The position numbers were made by a program, and so were the translations under genes. The notes beneath the pieces are model-generated. The model worked only from the letters and a program-made list of their open reading frames with translations. It did not search any database and was not told where the DNA came from. Shown here piece after piece: positions 17,599-26,744 of a DNA stretch of 64,000 bases (position 1 is the first letter of the stretch; every line of letters starts with the position of its first letter). Source of the stretch: Enterococcus caccae ATCC BAA-1240 (lineage in GTDB: Bacteria > Bacillota > Bacilli > Lactobacillales > Enterococcaceae); the NCBI RefSeq assembly GCF_000407145.1, contig NZ_KE136475.1, forward strand, positions 186,001-250,000. Reading direction: 5' to 3'.

Positions 17599-18428
17599 TT
17601 TAAACGCTCAAATCGTTTCATATAGTGGGGCAGGTTTTTACTGATTTCCGTCGGCAATACAACGTAGTTTTCTTTCCCTAATTCTTCTCCAATCAAGCTA
17701 TGAAGATAAACAGCCGCGCAAATGGCCCCTTCTTTGTCTTTAAATTGAGCCAAAAAACCAGTAATCATTCCTGCTAAAGTATCACCCATGCCGCCTGTTG
17801 CCATAGCAGGAGTTCCTAATGGATTCTTGTATTGGACATTTTGCATATAAAGCTCTGTTCGATGACTTTTTAAAATAATCGTTGCGCCCAATTGTTTTTG
17901 CATCGCTTGATTATTCTCAAAGGTTTGTTCGCCGATCTTTAGTCCGCTCAATCGTGTCCATTCCATTTGATGAGGTGTGAAAACAACTTGTTCTGGGTAA
18001 GGTAAAGCGTAATGATTTTGAGCAAACAAAGTAATAGCAGAACCGTCGAGCACGAGCCATTGTTCAGGTTTTTGCCTCTGTAAAACTGTTTCTAAAAGCT
18101 GCTCACTGTGAGCAGACAAACCCAACCCAGGTCCAATCAAAAGCACATCCGCTGTATCGACCAAATCATTGAATTCTTGCGTGAGTACCCAATCCAACAC
18201 CATCGCCTCAGGTAAACGAGCATGGAGAGCTGCATGATTTTTCTCTGCCGTAATGACAGAAGTTAAACCAGACCCTGATTTGAGACAAGCTTCTGCACTC
18301 ATGATGATTGCCCCGCCATAAGTCTCATTTCCACCAATTAAAACAGAGCGTCCGAAGGTTCCTTTATGAGAATGGTGCGGACGAGGTTGGATTACAGTAG
18401 TCAGGAATTCTTGTGAGAGTTCTTCCAA
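17577..18428 (-). CDS. nnrD: ADP-dependent NAD(P)H-hydrate dehydratase
   Basis: A 283-residue ribokinase-like protein (YjeF C-terminal domain, CARKD). It repairs hydrated NADH and NADPH using ADP. The N-terminal KGTFGRSVLIGGNETYGGAIIMSAEACLKSGSGL and GPGLG motifs, LVLDGSAI, FTPHQMEWTRL and the nucleotide-binding GGMGDTLAGMITGF match the family. The epimerase (YjeF N) domain is absent, as is usual in Lactobacillales stand-alone forms. It converges on the TetR gene, only 3 bases apart. It shares a palindromic C-terminal coding sequence with that gene. Confidence 0.9.
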   Translation of the reverse strand: MEELSQEFLTTVIQPRPHHSHKGTFGRSVLIGGNETYGGAIIMSAEACLKSGSGLTSVITAEKNHAALHARLPEAMVLDWVLTQEFNDLVDTADVLLIGPGLGLSAHSEQLLETVLQRQKPEQWLVLDGSAITLFAQNHYALPYPEQVVFTPHQMEWTRLSGLKIGEQTFENNQAMQKQLGATIILKSHRTELYMQNVQYKNPLGTPAMATGGMGDTLAGMITGFLAQFKDKEGAICAAVYLHSLIGEELGKENYVVLPTEISKNLPHYMKRFERLKNKTEEK

Positions 18429-18579
18429 CTAAGGCACCTCCTTTAGTGATTTAGCTTCAGTATAAATCTGTTTTGATTGAAGCGCAAAATATTACGGAAA
18501 AAACTGTTCCTGCCTTTTTCTTTTAAGTCAGTTAGTGGTATGATGGGAAGGTAGAATAATGAATTGGAGTGACTAAAAA

Positions 18580-19995
18580 ATGACAATTGATTGGCAAAAA
18601 GAAGTAGACGCACGTAAAGATGCGCTATTAGAAGATTTACAAAATTTATTACGTATCAATAGTGAGCGTGATGACTCAAAAGTAACATCAGATGCACCCT
18701 TTGGACCAGGACCTGTAGCGGGCTTAAAACATATGTTAGCGTATGGCGAACGTGATGGTTTTGTCGTGAAAAATGTGGATAACTATGCTGGACATATCGA
18801 ATATGGTGAAGGTGATGAAACCTTAGGGATTTTCGGGCATATGGACGTAGTACCTGCTGGTGACGGTTGGGATACAGATCCGTATGAACCTGTCATCAAG
18901 GATGGTAAAATCTTTGCACGTGGTTCAAGTGATGATAAAGGCCCAAGTATGGCCGCTTATTATGCATTAAGAATCATCAAAGATTTAGGAGTACCATTAT
19001 CTAAAAAAGTTCGCTTTGTTGTTGGTAGTGACGAAGAAAGCGGCTGGGGAGATATGGATTATTACTTCAAACACGAAGAAAAACCTGACTTTGGCTTCTC
19101 ACCAGATGCAGAATTTCCAATCATCAATGGTGAAAAAGGAAACGTAACAATCCGCTTGACTTTCAAAGGTGGAAACGGCGTGGACTATCAATTGATTAGC
19201 TTTAAATCTGGTTTACGTGAAAATATGGTTCCTGGAACTGCAACGGCAATCGTAACAGCTGCTTCAGCAGATGATGCAGCATCTTTAACAGCATCATTTG
19301 AAACATTTATTAAAGAAGAACAAAAAATTTCAGGACATGCGGAACTTTCAGATCAAACAGTTACATTCCATGTTGTTGGGAAAGGCGCACATGGTGCTAG
19401 TCCGCAATCAGGAATTAATGCTGCTACATTCTTAGCAACTTTCTTAAATAATTACAGCTTTGCTGAAGGGGCATATAGCTTCATCAATACATTAGCAGAA
19501 TTCGTTCACGAAGATTTCTACGGTGAAAAATTAGGAACTGCATTCGAAGATGAAAAAATGGGCAAGTTAACAATGAATGCTGGTATTGTTAATTTTGATC
19601 CTGCCAATCCAGAAAATAGCTTAGTGACATTAAACTTCCGCTATCCAAAAGGAACTTCAGCCGAAGAATTACAAGAAAAAGTGCAAAAAACAGTGGGAGA
19701 AAATGTAACTGCCACACAAGGTGGACGCAACCAAGAACCACATTATGTGCCGGCGGATGATCCATTGGTTGAAACATTATTACAGGTTTACGAAGATCAT
19801 ACTGGTCAAAAAGGCCATGAACAAATCATTGGTGGCGGAACTTACGGACGTTTACTAAAACGTGGTGTCGCATATGGTGCGATGTTCCCAGGCTATACGG
19901 ATACTATGCATCAAGCGAATGAGTTTATGGCATTGGATGATTTATTCCGTGCAACAGCAATTTACGCGGATGCGATTTATCGTTTGGCTAAATAG
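18580..19995 (+). CDS. pepV: Dipeptidase PepV (M20 metallopeptidase)
   Basis: A 471-residue cytoplasmic di-zinc dipeptidase. It cleaves dipeptides, including carnosine-type ones, during peptide use. FGHMDVVPAGDGW holds the first zinc histidine and aspartate. GSDEESGWGD has the catalytic and bridging glutamates, FSPDAEFP the next ligand, and the final histidine lies in YTDTMHQANE near the C-terminus. A lid domain (about residues 180-380) is inserted. An extended -10 TGGTATGAT lies about 40 bases before the start, and TTGGAG serves as ribosome site. It stands alone and is followed by a terminator. Confidence 0.93.
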   Translation: MTIDWQKEVDARKDALLEDLQNLLRINSERDDSKVTSDAPFGPGPVAGLKHMLAYGERDGFVVKNVDNYAGHIEYGEGDETLGIFGHMDVVPAGDGWDTDPYEPVIKDGKIFARGSSDDKGPSMAAYYALRIIKDLGVPLSKKVRFVVGSDEESGWGDMDYYFKHEEKPDFGFSPDAEFPIINGEKGNVTIRLTFKGGNGVDYQLISFKSGLRENMVPGTATAIVTAASADDAASLTASFETFIKEEQKISGHAELSDQTVTFHVVGKGAHGASPQSGINAATFLATFLNNYSFAEGAYSFINTLAEFVHEDFYGEKLGTAFEDEKMGKLTMNAGIVNFDPANPENSLVTLNFRYPKGTSAEELQEKVQKTVGENVTATQGGRNQEPHYVPADDPLVETLLQVYEDHTGQKGHEQIIGGGTYGRLLKRGVAYGAMFPGYTDTMHQANEFMALDDLFRATAIYADAIYRLAK

Positions 19996-20058
19996 TAAAC
20001 ATCAAAGATTGTCTGGACTATTTTTCAGTTAATCTTTATAAATAAAATTGATTACATT

Positions 20059-20103
20059 AAAAATAAGGGAGAATATCACTAGTGATGTTCTCCCTTATTT
20101 TGG
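20059..20103 (+). terminator. Terminator after pepV
   Basis: AAAATAAGGGAGAA arm (20060-20073) pairs with TTCTCCCTTATTTT (20088-20101). An ATCACTAGTGAT palindrome sits in the loop. Confidence 0.8.
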
Positions 20104-20216
20104 GTGTAAAGAACAAATATATTCAGTCAATGGCCTTTTTGGGGAGATTGTAGGTGAAAAAAATGCTAAAGCTATAATTACATAAAAATGTTAGAGATCA
20201 CATACTTATATGTTTC

Positions 20217-20231
20217 TGGAAAGCGCTTACT
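20217..20231 (+). promoter_or_regulatory. Candidate cre site before the large WxL adhesin
   Basis: TGGAAAGCGCTTACT matches the CcpA consensus WTGNAANCGNWNNCW at all but one fixed base. It lies 171 bases before the start codon. Catabolite control of the adhesin is inferred. Confidence 0.45.
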
Positions 20232-20253
20232 TGTTGTTTTTTATATTTAGAAA

Positions 20254-20322
20254 TCAAGGTATCATGAATAATGATATCTTGACTTACAGAAGTTGAGATG
20301 GTTAAAAATAAGAAACGTTTCT
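20254..20322. promoter_or_regulatory. Inverted repeats upstream of the WxL adhesin
   Basis: Two elements. TCAAGGTATCAT/ATGATATCTTGA arms span 20254-20282 (12 bases with one G:T-type mismatch, 5-base loop). A perfect 12-base palindrome AGAAACGTTTCT lies at 20311-20322. They may be operators or transcript structures. No regulator can be assigned. Confidence 0.4.
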
Positions 20323-20401
20323 AAAAAGTCGTATGAGAGAATACTGGATTTCTTCTATCTCTCCACTAAATAGTTAAAAGAAAGAAGGATGTGCAAAATT
20401 A

Positions 20402-23400
20402 ATGAAAAAATTTTTTCGAATTTTAAGTGTCTTCCTTGTAGGAATAGCGATGATAGGTTATTTTTATTTGAATAATACAAGTATCAAAGCTGAAAATGAA
20501 CCTGAGCAGCAGACACAAGTACATAGAAGCACAGGAACAAGTAGAGCAACATTTGAAGGTGAAACTAGGCAAGTTTCTACTAGAGAGGCAATGAGAGATG
20601 CGATAAACAATGATAAGGTGTCACAAATCGAAATGCTAAATAATATAACTATGGATTACACTGTTAGACCTAAAGCCATAAGTAGAGATCTGGTTATTAG
20701 AGGAAATGGTTTTGCTTTGCAAATGACAGGAAGCGCTTCTTGGGAGGTAGGTTACGGGAAGCATACCTTTAGGTTGGAAAATATGAAACTAGGTTCTAAT
20801 TCTAACGGGGCAATGTTTAAGTATCCTTCTTATTCTTCTTCTTTTTCTAAAAGCTATATGGAAATGGAAAATGTAAGTGAGACAGCAAACAACAAGGGAA
20901 ATATCACTGATTTAGGTTCTTCACATGTTGTTTTTACTGGTGGAAAGAATGAATTTAAGTCTACCAGTGCTAAATCCTATTTATTTGCAATGACAAGTAT
21001 GACACTTAAAGGTGGTGCAGAAGTTTATATAGAGCAGCCTGACATCACAATAATAAAAAAAAATGAAGGCATTAACGCATTGTCATACGATTTGAACATC
21101 ACAGAAAATTCAAAGATGATTATCAATACAAAACAAAGTGGCACCCCTCAATCACCTCTAAGAGGGCTGAGATATATCAACGTAAAAACTGACTCCTCTT
21201 TAGAAGTCAATGCTTTAGCATCAGATACGTCAACTTCAGTGCCTGTTGTAGACTTTGATACTAATCCTATCGATTCCAGTGGTTTATTTGTGAGTGGCAA
21301 CAGTAAAGTATCTATTTCTGGAACAGGTAGTCGTATGGGGATCAATCTTCCAGGAGAAATATATAGTACAAGCGTTAGTGCTACCAATAAGTCAACGTTG
21401 AATGTGAAAACGAACCTTGGGCCTAATGTTGTTGTAGGCAACGGAAAGGATACAATAATTAAGGCGACTGGAGGAAGTCAAATAGATTTTGAAGGGACAG
21501 GAGAAAAAGTAATAGATGTTACTGCATTGTCACCTCAAATTAATGTTTCACAGAATAGTAGAATCAATGTCCAACATAATACCAACACGGCAGGATCAAG
21601 TATCAACTTGTATGGAAAGGGGACTTTATCTATACATAAAACGGCAATTAATGTAACCAATTCTAGTGAGTTGAATATGCAACGTAATGGAGGGGACGCT
21701 GGATCAAATATTTATTTAGAAGGCACTCTTCCAATGGTTAATGTGACAACTGGGAGTAAGACTACTTTAAAAAATTCGGGTATAAGTTCTTTGTGGATGA
21801 AAGGAAGTAATACCCAGTTTACTGTATCTGAAAGTGAATTTAATCAGGAAAGTACCTCACAAACTGGGGGGATGGCAGCTGGCGGAATTTACATGGTTGG
21901 AAATGCACCAAATATGATGATAGAAAAGAATAGCACTGTGAAGTTGAATGGATTAACCTCTCCAACCATTCAACTGGATGGAACGGGTGCTAAATTATCA
22001 GTCACTGGCGGATCAAAAATGAACAGTAAAGTTGGCGATACAGATAGCATCCGCTTGCTTGGAAATCAACCACAGTTAACTGTTTCTGGAGTGGGAACAT
22101 CGTTTGTGTCTGAAAGCAATCGTCAAAGATTCGTAGATGGGGCTGGCACGATTTACTTAGGAAATCTTGATGCTGAGAGACTATCTACAGGTGCAGCTAT
22201 TACGGTAGAGGATCAGGCAGAAGTAAATTTGAAGTCTAATTTATCAAGTGCAATGGTCATGCAGTCAAGTTATGGCGTATTTAATCTATCCTCAGGTGCT
22301 AAGATAAACCTTACGTCAGGGCCAACGGATGGCTATGTTAACAATGCAAATGCAACCTTAAGATTTATGAGAAGTGGTTATGGAAGCAGTCAAAATGGCC
22401 ATTATCTATTTAATATTGATAATGCGGAAATGAACATTGAAAAAAGCGGTGGAAGTGCTGCTGGGGTTAGATTGTTTGGTCATGGAAACCAAGTGAATGT
22501 AAAAAATAATGGGAAGTTCTCGATAAATAATCCTGGAAAAGGCACTCCTAATGATGGTGGAACAGCGGAAGGAAATCAAGGGGTTCACTATACGAAGGCC
22601 ACGGATGTCACTGGAGATAGAAATGAATTTAATGTAACTGGACAAGGTTCAGAAGTAAGAATTGCTGCTAATTCAGGTCCAGCAATTGATATGCATGATC
22701 AACCAGGCTTAATTACTGCTTCAAATGGTGGTTACTTTGAAGCTAGAGGGAAGACCGCTACGACAAATACAGGGATTTTTAGAACATCAAATCGTTTAGA
22801 TGTTGTATTTGATAAACCATTATTCATGGACTTTACGAATACTCGAGGAAATGGTGGGAATATCTTCACAGTGAATAGTAGCTCAACATTAACAGCTACT
22901 AAGAGTGACTTATCTTTATGGAAGAAAGGAACTGGAGTAGAGCAAGATCCAGACTTGAATTTTATTGATTTAAATTATGCGTTCAAAGGCTCTAACTTTG
23001 ATACGCTTGGTACGACAAATAGACCAGGTGATTTCAATACCAATACGATTGGCACACAAGGATTAACGAACTATACTCGATTAAGTAGTAATAACGCACG
23101 TTGGGCGATTGCAGATACGCTTAGAGTACCAACGACTGCAGACAAAAAAATTCATGGTCGATTGAGTGTACCAGTAGGACTTAACCGTACACGGCCAGCC
23201 TGGGATAATGAAGTAGAAGCTACTGTAGAAGTACAGAGAGCAGATGGGGAAAAAGAAGTCTATGAAAAAGTGAAATCAGTAGGGGATAGTAAAGCGAAAC
23301 CTGGTATCAGTATTTATGGAGAGAAACCTCAAGGAGGACTTTTTGAAATTGATACAGGGAAATACTTTGAAGTTGGAGATAAAGTCACTATTACAAAAGT

Positions 23401-24622
23401 AAACTTAACAAGTGGAGAACTAACGCCAGGATTTGATAATCAAATTTTAACAAAAACAGTCGAACCATTCCAAATCATACCTCCAAAGCCTGTTACGGTC
23501 GAAAGTAATGCGATTAACAATCAAGCCACAAGTATCAAAGGGCATGTGGAAGATAGAACGGTAGAAATTACGGCTACATTAAACGGACAACCTCTGGATA
23601 CATCTAATGTAGTTGTTGATGAAATGGGGAACTTTGAGCTGTCTCTGGAAGCTATAACGTTAAAAAAAGGAGATGAGATTCAACTCTTTGCAAGAGACCA
23701 TGAAGGGTCAGCATTAAAAGCAGGAGTAGTGAATCCACCGATAACGAACAATGATACAGGGAATAGTAACCCTAGCCAAAAATTGACTTTTCATGATACA
23801 TCATTTGAAGCTGCACCTACAATTAATGTGAGTGAGCTCATGCCTTTAAGCGTTCTATTCCAAGATGAAAATGGCCGGGCGATCCATAAAACGTTGACAA
23901 TGTTCAAGGAACCAAATGAATCGGTTGATTTAACGAAGGAAGAGCAGATTACAAGCGCGATTCAAACATTAAAAAAACAAGAATACAATCTATTAAAAAA
24001 ACCGAAACCAGAAGTAATCATAATGAACGAGGGAAAAACTATCCTTTATCAATTTATGGGCCCGACAGAAGAGCTAATTTCAGACAAAGAACCGCAAACA
24101 GATGAATTTACGATTCGGGCCGTTTCTGACTTTAAATTCCCACATGTTCCAATCGGAACAACGCGAGCAATCAAGTTGGATAAATTAACACCTGAACCCT
24201 CAGAAGGTGCAAAAGGCTATAGTTCAGGAATTGAAGTGGCAGATATGTCCGGAACTGCCAAGGGGTGGAATGTGAAAGTAGCCATGACAACACCCTTGCA
24301 AACAACTGAGGGGAAAGAACTAAAAGGCTGGGAATTGTATATTCCAACTGAAAAAGTAAAATCTGGTGGAGTAGAAACCAAAGACGCGATTGGACATTCG
24401 GTGACCGTGACTAAAGAAGGCGCAACAGGATCAGTCTTTAGTGCAGCCCAAGGTAAAGGCAAAGGCCGATTTGCAGATATATTCGAATCCTATACAGAAG
24501 AAGCAACAACAGAAGAAGGACTTACTAGGAAAAAAGGTGTTCAACTGACTGTTCCAAGTGGTGCGTATAAAGGTGCCTATCAAGGGAAGCTGACTTGGAC
24601 GCTGCAGAATGTACCAAATTAA
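20402..24622 (+). CDS. Large WxL-domain surface adhesin with beta-helix repeats
   Basis: A 1406-residue secreted protein. A hydrophobic N-terminal signal (residues about 4-30) leads into a very long Ser/Thr/Asn/Gly-rich region (about 60-850) with repeating short strands. These resemble pectate-lyase-like parallel beta-helix adhesive domains. An Ig-like module follows (about 1020-1125), then a MucBP-like segment (about 1150-1230) and a C-terminal WxL domain. The first motif is degenerate in its last residue (Trp1289-Asn-Val); the second is LTWTL (Trp1399). WxL domains bind peptidoglycan non-covalently. The ribosome site AGAAGGA is about 12 bases from the ATG, longer than usual. It stands alone, 2 kb before the Csc operon. 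The ligand is unknown. Confidence 0.82.
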   Translation: MKKFFRILSVFLVGIAMIGYFYLNNTSIKAENEPEQQTQVHRSTGTSRATFEGETRQVSTREAMRDAINNDKVSQIEMLNNITMDYTVRPKAISRDLVIRGNGFALQMTGSASWEVGYGKHTFRLENMKLGSNSNGAMFKYPSYSSSFSKSYMEMENVSETANNKGNITDLGSSHVVFTGGKNEFKSTSAKSYLFAMTSMTLKGGAEVYIEQPDITIIKKNEGINALSYDLNITENSKMIINTKQSGTPQSPLRGLRYINVKTDSSLEVNALASDTSTSVPVVDFDTNPIDSSGLFVSGNSKVSISGTGSRMGINLPGEIYSTSVSATNKSTLNVKTNLGPNVVVGNGKDTIIKATGGSQIDFEGTGEKVIDVTALSPQINVSQNSRINVQHNTNTAGSSINLYGKGTLSIHKTAINVTNSSELNMQRNGGDAGSNIYLEGTLPMVNVTTGSKTTLKNSGISSLWMKGSNTQFTVSESEFNQESTSQTGGMAAGGIYMVGNAPNMMIEKNSTVKLNGLTSPTIQLDGTGAKLSVTGGSKMNSKVGDTDSIRLLGNQPQLTVSGVGTSFVSESNRQRFVDGAGTIYLGNLDAERLSTGAAITVEDQAEVNLKSNLSSAMVMQSSYGVFNLSSGAKINLTSGPTDGYVNNANATLRFMRSGYGSSQNGHYLFNIDNAEMNIEKSGGSAAGVRLFGHGNQVNVKNNGKFSINNPGKGTPNDGGTAEGNQGVHYTKATDVTGDRNEFNVTGQGSEVRIAANSGPAIDMHDQPGLITASNGGYFEARGKTATTNTGIFRTSNRLDVVFDKPLFMDFTNTRGNGGNIFTVNSSSTLTATKSDLSLWKKGTGVEQDPDLNFIDLNYAFKGSNFDTLGTTNRPGDFNTNTIGTQGLTNYTRLSSNNARWAIADTLRVPTTADKKIHGRLSVPVGLNRTRPAWDNEVEATVEVQRADGEKEVYEKVKSVGDSKAKPGISIYGEKPQGGLFEIDTGKYFEVGDKVTITKVNLTSGELTPGFDNQILTKTVEPFQIIPPKPVTVESNAINNQATSIKGHVEDRTVEITATLNGQPLDTSNVVVDEMGNFELSLEAITLKKGDEIQLFARDHEGSALKAGVVNPPITNNDTGNSNPSQKLTFHDTSFEAAPTINVSELMPLSVLFQDENGRAIHKTLTMFKEPNESVDLTKEEQITSAIQTLKKQEYNLLKKPKPEVIIMNEGKTILYQFMGPTEELISDKEPQTDEFTIRAVSDFKFPHVPIGTTRAIKLDKLTPEPSEGAKGYSSGIEVADMSGTAKGWNVKVAMTTPLQTTEGKELKGWELYIPTEKVKSGGVETKDAIGHSVTVTKEGATGSVFSAAQGKGKGRFADIFESYTEEATTEEGLTRKKGVQLTVPSGAYKGAYQGKLTWTLQNVPN

Positions 24623-24694
24623 ATTAGTTAAGAGTGGGTCTTAAATAAGCGCATCATTAAATGAGCGATTAAACCAGAAATAGTTAGACATGAG

Positions 24695-24747
24695 AAATAA
24701 GCTGGACTTTAGGAAAATTATTTTCCAGAAGTTCAGCTTATTTTTTT
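24695..24747 (+). terminator. Terminator after the WxL adhesin
   Basis: Arms 24695-24709 and 24729-24743 (AAATAAGCTGGACTT against AAGTTCAGCTTATTT, one mismatch) with an inner GGAAAATTATTTTCC stem, followed by a T run. The left arm begins with the AAATAAGCTG word of the dispersed repeats. Confidence 0.82.
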
Positions 24748-24926
24748 AACTATAAAATCTTGATACTTTCGCCCTTAGAATTTGAGGTAACCGAACTGTA
24801 CTTTAGCAGTTTTTTTGCCCAATCTTTTCAGTATCCTGATTTGCTATTAGATGTACAAAGAAAAACAACTAGCAGCTTATTCACGTCATTTATGTTTACA
24901 AAGATAAGGTTTGCTCGGTAAATTAG
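24748..24926. other. Gap between the converging adhesin and Mga-like genes
   Basis: It contains no frame with a ribosome site. A small hairpin (AACTG 24794-24798 and CAGTT) followed by T is the only structure seen. Confidence 0.4.
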
Positions 24927-26435
24927 TTACTTATCAAATAATTGTTTGACTAGTAGCTGGTGAATCATCTCTACCAAAGATTGCCATTGTGCATAATCTC
25001 TTAGTGAATCTATAAAAAATACAGGCTGGTCATTTGACGAAGGCTCTAAGGTGTCAGAAATAACTAGATTAGCTGTTCGTATATCCGTGGTTATTGTGAC
25101 GATTTCCGGGTTGAAAAGTATTGATAATTGCTGAGTAACATAAGGAATGTCTGTAAAATTTTTAGTTAATTGTAAATAAATTTGCAAATTTGGCGTTCTA
25201 GTCATTTGTACTAATGCATAGATTAAGCTACAAAAATAATGCTTGGTAGAAACCAGAGAAAATGTTTCATAGTAGTGAACAAACTTTTTTTGTGTAATCA
25301 AATCGCTATACAGATTCTGTATTTGTACTATAGTCTTAGTGCGACTATTAAGATTGTAAGATAAAGGTGGAAATTGTAAGTTTAAAAAATAGGGTGCTCG
25401 TATGTTAACTAATTGGAGAAATAAACAAAGCAAGGTGAAAAAATAAGTAAAAGTGGCTTGAATGTCACCAGTATAGTTGCCTTTAAATGTATATTTTAGA
25501 CGTTTAAGTAACACTTTAGAAAAATTTGTAGGAAAAGAGTTATTTTGGATAAAGAGGTATCCCAGCTCTATTTTTTTATTCGGTTCGATAATATCAGGAA
25601 TAAAGAGACTTGATAAAAAATTAAAATAAAGAATTTCATTTTTTTTTATGGTTGGTTTCATCTCTCCAAGAGAAAGGTGGTTAAAAATCCGAGCAACGTT
25701 TTTGCTTTTATAAATCATTTCAAAAAGGTGCTCTGTTTCTTCTGAAAGTGGTGGCAAGTGACAGTTATTTTGAGTGCGTAGAGTGATAATGGCGATGAAA
25801 AAATAAAAGAGCGTTTTTTTTGTTTCAGATTTTTTAGCTGACTCACGTAGCACATCATCTGTAAGGGACTGTTTAATTTGTTTTTTTGAAATATGTTGGA
25901 AAGGCCACTCCAAGTTTTGATAAGAATCAGATAATAAAAGAAAACTAAATAATCTAACAGATAACTCATTTCCAGTTAAAAAAAGTTGTTTGTCAGATAA
26001 GGTGATTTGAATTGAAAATTTTGCTAATTGTTGATTGATTGTTTGAATTAGTTTTTTTAAATAAGAATGTGAAATAAACAACATATCGAGGATTTCGTAT
26101 TCAGAATATCGATATGTTGTAGTCAGTAGCAATAACAAAGAAAAGGCTACGGACTCTTTAAGATAAATTAGTTTCAAACGATGAAATAGAGTAATGGATT
26201 CAGCTTCAAATTCAGGGTTAACGTAATAGTCCCCGCTAACACTAGCTTGGACAAAATCAGCTATGTGAAAGTGTAGTTCAATAGACTGATTCATTTTTTT
26301 TAAGTATTTTTTTATTGTCGAAGAAGGAATATCTAGATCTTTAGACAATTTTTTTAGAGAAGACCGTCGGCGAATCAGCGCGTATAATACAATCAATTCG
26401 CTTTGTTTTGATTTGGGAAGTAATTTTGAATACAT
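24927..26435 (-). CDS. Mga/AtxA-like transcriptional regulator
   Basis: A 502-residue protein with an N-terminal winged-helix/HTH region (SELIVLYALIRRRSSLKKLSKDLDIPSSTIKKYLKKM, residues about 13-49). A second HTH follows (about YSEYEILDMLFISHSYLKKLIQTIN), then long helical PRD-like domains and a C-terminal segment resembling a degenerate PTS EIIB fold. This layout is that of Mga, AtxA and related PRD virulence regulators. AAGGAG is 7 bases before the ATG. It is transcribed away from the six-gene WxL operon across an AT-rich gap, so it is the best candidate activator of that operon and perhaps of the upstream adhesin. That target is inferred. Confidence 0.75.
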   Translation of the reverse strand: MYSKLLPKSKQSELIVLYALIRRRSSLKKLSKDLDIPSSTIKKYLKKMNQSIELHFHIADFVQASVSGDYYVNPEFEAESITLFHRLKLIYLKESVAFSLLLLLTTTYRYSEYEILDMLFISHSYLKKLIQTINQQLAKFSIQITLSDKQLFLTGNELSVRLFSFLLLSDSYQNLEWPFQHISKKQIKQSLTDDVLRESAKKSETKKTLFYFFIAIITLRTQNNCHLPPLSEETEHLFEMIYKSKNVARIFNHLSLGEMKPTIKKNEILYFNFLSSLFIPDIIEPNKKIELGYLFIQNNSFPTNFSKVLLKRLKYTFKGNYTGDIQATFTYFFTLLCLFLQLVNIRAPYFLNLQFPPLSYNLNSRTKTIVQIQNLYSDLITQKKFVHYYETFSLVSTKHYFCSLIYALVQMTRTPNLQIYLQLTKNFTDIPYVTQQLSILFNPEIVTITTDIRTANLVISDTLEPSSNDQPVFFIDSLRDYAQWQSLVEMIHQLLVKQLFDK

Positions 26436-26744
26436 TGAAAAACTCCTTGTGATATACCCTTCAAAGGTCTAGGGGTAGACCAAAAAAGTGTAGTTATTTT
26501 TAAATTATTAAATGTTATTATAAATAAAAATAAAAAATAATCAATTTTATTTATTTCTTGAATCATAAAAATCTATAATTTGAAAAATAAAACAGGGATG
26601 CTATTTAAGAAAAAATAGTACGATAAATGAAAATAAATGGTGGCGTATTTTAAGTAGAAGAGAGGAAAAGGTGTTCAGTGAGAGGGGTATTTATAACGAT
26701 ATGCAATCAAATGAGCAAAATTTTAGAATAGGAGGATCTTCCAA
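26436..26744. promoter_or_regulatory. AT-rich divergent gap between the Mga-like regulator and the WxL operon
   Basis: Very AT-rich with A- and T-tracts around 26500-26640, such as TAAATAAAAATAAAAAATAA and its partial inverse TTTTATTTATTT. No consensus -35/-10 pair is clear, which would fit an activator-dependent promoter. No frame is present. Confidence 0.4.
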
